From Aradus depressus (Eukaryota; Arthropoda; Insecta; Hemiptera; Aradidae), in the NCBI GenBank assembly GCA_963662175.1, contig OY759223.1, forward strand, positions 10,890,249-10,954,248: a stretch of 64,000 bases of DNA, given 5' to 3'. Position numbers and translations under genes: made by a program. The notes beneath the pieces were generated by a model, which saw only the letters and a program-made list of their open reading frames with translations, ran no database searches and was not told where the DNA came from. Shown here in pieces: positions 57,960-64,000 of this stretch (its first letter is position 1; each line of letters starts with the position of its first letter).

Positions 57960-58560
57960 TACATAAGCCCTTCGTTAGGAAGATGCCCTTCAGAAAAATT
58001 TACATCCTCCCTTTTCCTGTCTACGTCACACTTCATCTTTATTTTCTCACTCAATATTGTTATCCATTCAAGGAAAAAAAAAAAAAAAAACCATCGGTGA
58101 ATCACCGGCTATGTGCTTCCCCAGAATGATTTAATCAATTAACTTTTCGCTCCCCCTCCATATTCAGTCGACCGTTTGCGCTAATATTCACCAGCTGAGA
58201 CTCGTAAATCCTTATCCTAAATTTTTTGTTGATTAATTCATTACATCAGTTATTAAGATTTTTGAATTGAACCCCCTGAACCCCTCTTCCTTTCAGCCAA
58301 TATCGCTGAAAATTGACAAGTTAAGTCCTCATTGAGTTTTGACTTTAAATATGAAATTTCATGTCGATACATTTATTATAAAGGTAGTTTTTAGAGTTTT
58401 AATGCTAAGCATCCCCCCTTATAGTCAACTTGGCTGAAAAACAATAGGAGGGAGTTTTATAGGTGAATCCAGAACCATCTAACGACAAAACCTAATGTTT
58501 TTCAGCCATATCGGCCAAAGGGGTGGGGGAAGAGAACTCAAAAACCACTGCAAAACTGCA
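57960..58560. repeat. Modular AT-rich dispersed repeat
   Basis: Modules GGTGAATCACCGGCTATGTG, ATTCATTACATCAG, CATGTCGATACATTTATTAT and GAATCCAGAACCATCTAACG, in mixed order. A run of 19 A lies near 58074-58090. Confidence 0.65.
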
Positions 58561-58743
58561 AACGGTCCTTTTATACAGGATTTTATTTTATTTTTTTAAT
58601 TTTATTTTTTGATTTGTACCTATCGATCCTTTTATACAGGATTTTTTTTTTAATAATTTTTTTTTTACTTTGTACCTATCGATTCTTCTATACAGGATTT
58701 TATTTATTTATTTTTTCAAATTTAAATTATGTATTTATTTTTT
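58561..58743 (+). repeat. About 61-bp tandem repeat, target of the LINE
   Basis: Three units with TTTGTACCTATCGAT, CCTTTTATACAGGATTTTAT and T-rich filler. A further partial unit (TTTGTACCTATCGATTCTTG) follows the LINE at 62859-62890, so the LINE split the array. Confidence 0.85.
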
Positions 58744-58848
58744 GCTTAACAGGCCTGGGTTTCAATTCGGGTTTACCAGAGTCGAAGAACAGCGATTGTG
58801 TATGTGAGCTTTGACATAGTGTTGTGGTCATAAAACTTAGGTTTTAAC
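58744..58848 (+). promoter_or_regulatory. LINE 5' UTR, probable internal promoter
   Basis: 105 bp from GCTTAACAGGCCTGGG to the ORF1 ATG. Jockey-type LINEs use an internal pol II promoter here; no TATA box is seen. Start of the element is fixed by the target duplication. Confidence 0.7.
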
Positions 58849-60030
58849 ATGGGAACGGAGCCATCTGATCCATCTGACGCCGAAAATCAGATCACTTTGG
58901 GAGACAGGCGAGCCAAAAAACCAAAAATTTCAACATCCAATGTCCCATCTCAACCTATACCAACATCTAACGCATTTGCGCCCTTGGCAGGTATTTCTAG
59001 TGATAATGAGCCAATGAATATATGCACCCTTCAGAACGCATCTGTTGAAAAGGTACCCAAGCCACCTCCTATATTTATTCATAATGTTAATAACATGAAT
59101 TCCTTAATATCGCAGATTAAGGAATTAAGTCTTGGCAACTATCTTTACAAAACTATTGAAGATAAGGTTAAAATTAATTTTGAAGTTGTAGATGATTACA
59201 GAAAAATGATCAATTTTTTGCAAGGAAATCAAGCTGAATATCACACTTTTCAGCTTAAATCAGAAAAGCCTTTTAGAGTGGTGGTTAGAGGGCTGCATCC
59301 CACCTGTGACACCACGTTGATGATGGCTGAACTGAGTAACCTCGGTTTCGAACCTATACAAATGGTGCCTGTTTTCCATCCTGTTACCAAAGTACCTATG
59401 CCTCTTTTCTTTTTAGATTTGCGACCGAGCGCTAAAAACGCAGAAATTTATAACCTAACTCGGCTTTATTATGCGGTAATCAAAATAGAACCCCCCCGAC
59501 CAAGACGAACGGTCTTACAATGCCTCAGGTGTCAACAATATGGGCATAGTAAAAACTTCTGTCATCAAACGGCCAGATGTGTCAAATGTGACGGAATGCA
59601 CGGCTCAGAAAATTGTCCGAGGCCAAGCACCAGTCCTCCTACTTGCGTGAATTGCAAAGGTTCTCATACTGCAAATTACAGAGGTTGTCCTGTTCACCTG
59701 AAGCTCCAAAAACCATCGCCACGCACCACTTACAATAAAATGCCTGTCAAAACTGACAACCGCCTCACATCGACGGCTGAGATCGCGGCATCTCCGGTAA
59801 CTCAGACTAAGATGACAAGCCCTCTAATTAGTTATGCTAAAGCAACCAAAACAAATGTCCAAAGCTGCCAACATGAAAATCATTCTTTTAGCCTAGGTGA
59901 CCAAATGCCTGCCTGTTCTTCCACCGAAATGCTCACTCTTGTAAATAAAATCGATTCTCTGATAGCTATCATACAGCCTCTAGTCCAATCGTTAGTGCAA
60001 CTGCTCCCAATCCTGATAAAATCAAAATAA
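58849..60030 (+). CDS. LINE ORF1: gag-like nucleic-acid-binding protein
   Basis: 393 residues. Binds element RNA to form the transposition particle in related LINEs. The N-terminus is polar and low in complexity; about 75-215 fits the PRE_C2HC region found before the knuckles in Jockey ORF1 (RVVVRGLHPTCD, LGFEPIQMVPVFHPVTKVPM). Three zinc knuckles follow: C225-C228-H233-C238, C244-C247-H251-C256, C266-C269-H273-C280. The C-terminus is hydrophobic (LIAIIQPLVQSLVQLLPILI). The first ATG follows the 5' UTR directly. The stop TAA overlaps the ORF2 ATG by one base. Confidence 0.95.
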   Translation: MGTEPSDPSDAENQITLGDRRAKKPKISTSNVPSQPIPTSNAFAPLAGISSDNEPMNICTLQNASVEKVPKPPPIFIHNVNNMNSLISQIKELSLGNYLYKTIEDKVKINFEVVDDYRKMINFLQGNQAEYHTFQLKSEKPFRVVVRGLHPTCDTTLMMAELSNLGFEPIQMVPVFHPVTKVPMPLFFLDLRPSAKNAEIYNLTRLYYAVIKIEPPRPRRTVLQCLRCQQYGHSKNFCHQTARCVKCDGMHGSENCPRPSTSPPTCVNCKGSHTANYRGCPVHLKLQKPSPRTTYNKMPVKTDNRLTSTAEIAASPVTQTKMTSPLISYAKATKTNVQSCQHENHSFSLGDQMPACSSTEMLTLVNKIDSLIAIIQPLVQSLVQLLPILIKSK

Positions 60031-62723
60031 TGGCTTTCCTTCCTCAGAAATCTTTTAAAATTTGCACCTGGAACTGTCAAAGTTTCAGTAATAAATATAC
60101 AGAGTTGGAATATTTTCTAAACTTCAATAACATAGACATAATGTTACTGACAGAGACTAAATTGAATCCTAACATTCATATTCACATAGCAGGCTATAAG
60201 GTTTACAGAGCAGATCATCCATCTGGGCACTGTAAAGGAGGTGCTGTCATCTGCATCAAGTCTACAATCCTCCACTACGAGCTGCTTCCTATCAGAGAGG
60301 AGGAGGTACAGGTAGCCCGATGTCAGCTTGCGCTAAACCACCACACCTACCAAGTAGGTTCGTTTTATTCTGCTCCCTCCAATTCAGTCGCTCCTGTTGT
60401 GTTCTGGGGAGTGGTTCATGAGATGGGTACGCACTTCTTGTTGGGAGGAGACTTCAACTCCAAACATCCACGATGGGGATCGCAGGTAACTAACCCGAGG
60501 GGCAGAGTCCTCCATGATGTTATCAACCAGCTGCGCTTGGATGTCGTATATCCACTAGAACCTACTCACTATCCGCACACTCAAAATCACGCGCCTGACA
60601 TACTGGACTTCTTCATTGGCCGTAATATATCTAGGCTTTGTACAACGCCAAGTGTTCTTCATGACCTTAGCTCTGACCATTTTCCAGTCAGAATTGAGTT
60701 TGCTCAAAGCCCCCTTCAAGTTCCAATAGCACCTAAACTGATCAAATATCCTTTTCATTGGAAAATATATCAGGCAGTTCTACAAGATGTAACAGACCTT
60801 AAAATACCTCTCAAAACCAAGGAGGACATTGACGTGGCAGTCAGTAAACTAACACAAGATATTCAGTTTGCGGCAAGTGAAGCAGGAGATCAACAAACTA
60901 ATTATACACGCACCAAACGAGTCTTTTACCCAGCTCACATCACCCAACTCCATAACGAGAAGAAAGCAGCAAGGACCTTGTGGGCACGTACCAGGCACCC
61001 CGACCATAAGAGGTCCTACAACAGAGCCACATATGACCTCAGGAAGGCACTCCGAGAGCTAAAGCAGACAGCACTCACCAACGATCTGTTAACCTTGGAC
61101 ACAAGGGATGGCTCCCTCTGGAGAAAAACCAAATTTCTTACCAAAGAACGTCATTTAATACCCCCTTTAAAACATCAAAACAACTGGTTAACAACACCGA
61201 AGGAGAAGGTTGACGTCTTTTCAGAGATGCTAGTTAACCAGTTTAGACCAAATCAAACTATCAATCATCACTTTCTAGATACAGTGAAAGAACAACTGGA
61301 ACAACCATTGTTCTTGACTCCATTCGACTCTTACTTCTCACCAGGCCAAGTAAAAAATGTTATCGACCGTTCTTCAGCAAAGAAAACTCCTGGGTATGAT
61401 CACATAGTGCAACCCTTGCTACAAAATCTGCCTAGGAAGCCATTAGTTCTACTTACCCAGATCTACAATGCCATGCTTCGAACAACATATTTCCCCCAAA
61501 AATGGAAACATGCAAATATCATTATGGTTCCTAAGCCACAAAAAAAACGTAATGACCCTAACAGTTACCGACCTATTAGCTTATTGACATTGTTCTCTAA
61601 GATTTTCGAACGTCTCCTTCTACCAAAATTATTAGAATATTTAAGTCCGCTACTTCCAAATTCACAGTTCGGATTCCGCTCGAACCACTCTTGTCCACAA
61701 CAGCTGCACAGAGTCGTCGATACGATCTTGGACACATACGAAACGAAGCAGATATGTCTCGGCTTGTTCCTTGACACTGAAAAAGCTTTCGATAAGGTTT
61801 GGCATGAGGGACTGTTATTAAAAATGAAACCGCTGCTGCCTGACACTTATTGGAGACTAATGCAGTCATATCTTAGCAACCGTACCTTCTCTGTCATCTA
61901 CCAAGGAGCCCAATCCCAGTCCAAGTCGATGATATCTGGAGTACCACAGGGAAGTGTGCTTGGACCCTTCTTATATCTAATATACACCCACGACTTTCCA
62001 CAGCAGAACGGCCTAACAACTGCTCAATTCGCCGACGATGTTGCTGTAATGAGTAAGGCCACCTCCAGTAGACTCGCTGAAGTACAACTGCACAACTTCT
62101 TGGATGAGGTGAAAGTTTGGAGTGCCAAATGGAGGATACATTTAAATCCTCAAAAGTCAGCGTTGGTACCATTCACTTATCTACGGACAGAAGTAGTAGG
62201 CCCGCTCACCCTCAACGGAGCTCTTGTCCCACAGACTTCTTCAATTCGGTACCTAGGTCTCACCATGGACACCAAGTTGACCTGGAACGAGCACATTACT
62301 TCGCTTCTGCAGAGGCTAAGAAATCGACTTTACCAGCTGACACCTCTCCTCAAGAACTCTCAGCTCCCCCTCCATCTCAAGAGGCTCGTCTATACGATGC
62401 TCATCAGGCCCATGTGGCTTTACGGCTGCTCTATCTGGGGTTCTGCCTCGGATTCTCAAATCAAACGTATACAGACACTCCAGAATCGGGCCTTAAGAAT
62501 AATCACTAGTGCGCCCTGGTTTGTCCGTAACAAAACTATACACGATGATCTTGAGATCCCAGAGGTGAAAAAATGTCTGCCTGTTTGCTACACCAGTCTG
62601 CTGCGGACCATGCAAAATCATCAAAATCCTCTGCTACGTGCCATCCCTCTCCACCTGCCTCCGCCAAGACCAGCACGTCGCCTGAAGAGGAAGCACCATA
62701 GCGACCTTAATCAAGAGGACTGA
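60030..62723 (+). CDS. LINE ORF2: AP endonuclease and reverse transcriptase
   Basis: 897 residues. It nicks target DNA and copies the element RNA from the nick (target-primed reverse transcription). Endonuclease, 1-225: WN (14-15), E42 in LTETK, GGDFNSKH (D141, N143), D190/D193, SSDHFPV (H217). Reverse transcriptase, about 430-720: SYRPISLLTLFSKIFERLL, QFGFRSNHSCPQQL, FLDTEKAFDKV (580-590), SGVPQGSVLGP, FADD (667-670), then the thumb. The end has RPMWLYGCSIWGSASDSQIK, typical of Jockey. No RNase H. All catalytic residues are present, so the enzyme may be active. Confidence 0.97.
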   Translation: MAFLPQKSFKICTWNCQSFSNKYTELEYFLNFNNIDIMLLTETKLNPNIHIHIAGYKVYRADHPSGHCKGGAVICIKSTILHYELLPIREEEVQVARCQLALNHHTYQVGSFYSAPSNSVAPVVFWGVVHEMGTHFLLGGDFNSKHPRWGSQVTNPRGRVLHDVINQLRLDVVYPLEPTHYPHTQNHAPDILDFFIGRNISRLCTTPSVLHDLSSDHFPVRIEFAQSPLQVPIAPKLIKYPFHWKIYQAVLQDVTDLKIPLKTKEDIDVAVSKLTQDIQFAASEAGDQQTNYTRTKRVFYPAHITQLHNEKKAARTLWARTRHPDHKRSYNRATYDLRKALRELKQTALTNDLLTLDTRDGSLWRKTKFLTKERHLIPPLKHQNNWLTTPKEKVDVFSEMLVNQFRPNQTINHHFLDTVKEQLEQPLFLTPFDSYFSPGQVKNVIDRSSAKKTPGYDHIVQPLLQNLPRKPLVLLTQIYNAMLRTTYFPQKWKHANIIMVPKPQKKRNDPNSYRPISLLTLFSKIFERLLLPKLLEYLSPLLPNSQFGFRSNHSCPQQLHRVVDTILDTYETKQICLGLFLDTEKAFDKVWHEGLLLKMKPLLPDTYWRLMQSYLSNRTFSVIYQGAQSQSKSMISGVPQGSVLGPFLYLIYTHDFPQQNGLTTAQFADDVAVMSKATSSRLAEVQLHNFLDEVKVWSAKWRIHLNPQKSALVPFTYLRTEVVGPLTLNGALVPQTSSIRYLGLTMDTKLTWNEHITSLLQRLRNRLYQLTPLLKNSQLPLHLKRLVYTMLIRPMWLYGCSIWGSASDSQIKRIQTLQNRALRIITSAPWFVRNKTIHDDLEIPEVKKCLPVCYTSLLRTMQNHQNPLLRAIPLHLPPPRPARRLKRKHHSDLNQED

Positions 62724-62845
62724 CGCTGGTCAGCGGCCTCATTCAAGTGCCAGATGTTTTGTTTTTATTTTATTTTAGCACAATTGAATGTACATTGTAC
62801 AAAAATTATCAATAAATGAAAAAAAAAAAAAAAAAAAAAAAAAAA
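62724..62845 (+). other. LINE 3' UTR and poly(A) tail
   Basis: 95 bp of 3' UTR with AATAAA about 7 bp before the tail (AATAAATG), then 27 A (62819-62845). The tail is directly followed by the second copy of the target duplication. Confidence 0.92.
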
Positions 62846-62858
62846 GTATTTATTTTTT

Positions 62859-63397
62859 ACTTTGTACCTATCGATTCTTGTATACAAGATTCTACTCCCA
62901 CACACCAGAGATGTGCGCGAAATTCACTGACAACCTTCATGAAAAATAATAGATGAGTAGGTAAAAAAATAAAAATAATAATGAGAAAATATGGTTAAAA
63001 AGGAAGGCTCCAGGCAAGAGATTAATGGATAATTTTATTATGAAATTGTATAACATTAAGAAAAAAAAAATTGTGCCACGAATAATGTCTCCAGATTCTA
63101 TAAGACAAGTTGGTTGTCAGGGAAGTGATTAATATAAGTTTTATTATTATTACACCATCAATCACTCTGGATTACACCTATTACAGACCAGACAATTAGA
63201 AATAGTAATTTTAATTACACAAAATAAATTTTAATTACAAAATTTACATTAATTATCATCCATTTACGCTGGGATTCATTAATTTTCTTTAGAATTCCTA
63301 CAACTAAACGTACGGTAGATAATGGACGAGTATACGGAGTTTTTTAGTATTTCTCTGGGTCTTAGCCGCTGAGGGAGTGTGCAAATCTGTTAGTTAT
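62859..63397. other. AT-rich sequence after the LINE
   Basis: Begins with the rest of the split 61-bp unit (to about 62892). After that only AT-rich sequence with A runs; nothing recognised. Confidence 0.5.
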
Positions 63398-63512
63398 CGT
63401 AACTCATGCCCGGCCTTCAATTACCAGGTCATATCGCTTACGAGCGACGAAAAAGCGTTCTGGTGGATTCGTCACCGACTCTACTATGGGAGTCCTAAAT
63501 TTTGCATATCTA
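63398..63512 (-). mobile_element. SINE-1 3' fragment
   Basis: AACTCATGCCCGGCCTTCAA to GGGAGTCCTAAATTTTGC: the last third of SINE-1 with several changes. Confidence 0.78.
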
Positions 63513-63599
63513 GGCAGAAGAGAAGGAAGGCTCATCTCAAAAACGTTAACTGCTAATGTAATGAATTCATCGACACAAAATTTAGCGTAAGCATTTAGG

Positions 63600-64000
63600 A
63601 GCCCCTTACTTACTTTCCCTGGCGCTACGGTCCTTGTAGAACCTGGGCCTCCGCAACGATCTTCCGCCATTCTTCTCTAACCTCGGCCTCCCGTCTCCAT
63701 CTTCTCACACCCATCGTTCTGAGGTCGTCGTCCAGGCCAACGTAAGAGGGGTCTACCTCTTCTTCTTAGTCCTCCCGGGCGTCGCTCCAGTATCCTCCTC
63801 GGCAATCTGTCTGGCTTCATCCTCTGTAAATGCCCCAGCCATCGCAGCAGCCTCTGCTTCACGAAAACCACCAGGTCCGGGCTCTTGTACAGGTCCCTCA
63901 GCTCCCATTGGTCCGCATCCTCCATCTCTTCCCTCTGGAGTAGGGTCGTATATCTTCCTCAATACCTTCCTCTCCCACGTATTGAGCAAGACTACCTCCA
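63600..64000 (-). pseudogene. LINE C-terminal fragment (RTE/I-like), runs off the window
   Basis: Minus-strand translation with frame changes reads LLNTWERKVLRKIYDPTPE, then EDADQWELRDLYKSPDLVVF, VKQRLLRWLGHLQRMKPDRL, GRPLLRW and RRWRREAEVREEWRKIVAEA, the pattern ERKxLRxIYGPxxE...RLRWLGHVxRM...GRPxxRW...REEWR of the ends of many LINE ORF2 proteins. Frames change at two points at least, so it is broken. It extends beyond 64000. Confidence 0.82.

Larger units (their letters stand above)
58744..62845 (+). mobile_element. Full-length Jockey-type LINE with 13-bp TSD
   Basis: 4102 bp between perfect direct repeats GTATTTATTTTTT (58731-58743 and 62846-62858). 5' UTR 105 bp, ORF1 58849-60030, ORF2 60030-62723, 3' UTR 95 bp with AATAAA near 62811, and 27 A. 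Both ORFs are open throughout, with gag-like zinc knuckles, AP-type endonuclease and reverse transcriptase and no RNase H, as in the Jockey clade. Intact frames and an undamaged target duplication argue for recent insertion and possible activity. Confidence 0.95.

Noticed and set aside
35400..64000. Upstream kuz exons (signal peptide and start of prodomain)
   Set aside because: No minus-strand segment with ADAM10 N-terminal resemblance and splice sites could be found by eye; they probably lie beyond the window.

Overview
The window is AT-rich, repeat-dense genomic DNA from an animal, most likely an arthropod and probably an insect. The evidence is a kuzbanian-type ADAM10 gene with a very long cytoplasmic tail, two tRNA-derived SINE families, a Jockey-type LINE, Penelope-like elements (PLEs) and mariner/hAT relics. 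A hemipteran is possible but cannot be shown from this window. There are no bacterial-style genes or operons; most open frames lie in repeats.

One host gene is recognised. On the minus strand, from 35351 down to 5275, fourteen exons encode the last 1029 residues of an ADAM10/Kuzbanian metalloprotease: end of the prodomain, catalytic domain, disintegrin and cysteine-rich region, one membrane segment and a basic tail of about 420 residues. All thirteen introns have GT-AG ends and compatible phases. The 5' exons (signal peptide, start of prodomain) were not found to the right of 35351 and presumably lie outside the window.

Region 1-5 kb (downstream of kuz): AT-rich DNA, SINE fragments, a miniature LTR element with a tRNA-Lys-type primer site, and a LINE RNase H relic. 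Region 5-35 kb: kuz, its introns filled with SINEs, LINE fragments, a hAT-type MITE, a mariner relic, PLE termini, tandem repeats, and a repeat array that was seeded by the start of one kuz exon. Region 35.4-42 kb: a composite of tandem arrays (66-bp, about 143-bp, and a G-rich minisatellite) bounded by a conserved 5' module and 3' tail, invaded by a PLE. Region 42-58 kb: SINEs, PLE fragments, a 340-bp palindrome, a 77-bp array, a 133-bp satellite and a GGTGGA-type low-complexity array. Region 58.7-62.85 kb: a full-length Jockey-type LINE with two intact ORFs, poly(A) and a 13-bp target-site duplication. The window ends in another LINE fragment.

The most interesting signal is a set of nine hammerhead-ribozyme-like motifs in PLE termini and fold-back repeats. 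Across five sequence families the invariant core is kept while helices I, II and III change in compensating ways, and each stem III is self-complementary or nearly so. One motif lies inside a PLE that also carries a GIY-YIG endonuclease frame; two lie in the sense orientation inside kuz introns. Second is the exon-seeded array at 22.1-22.93 kb, which places five decoy copies of a splice acceptor upstream of a catalytic-domain exon.
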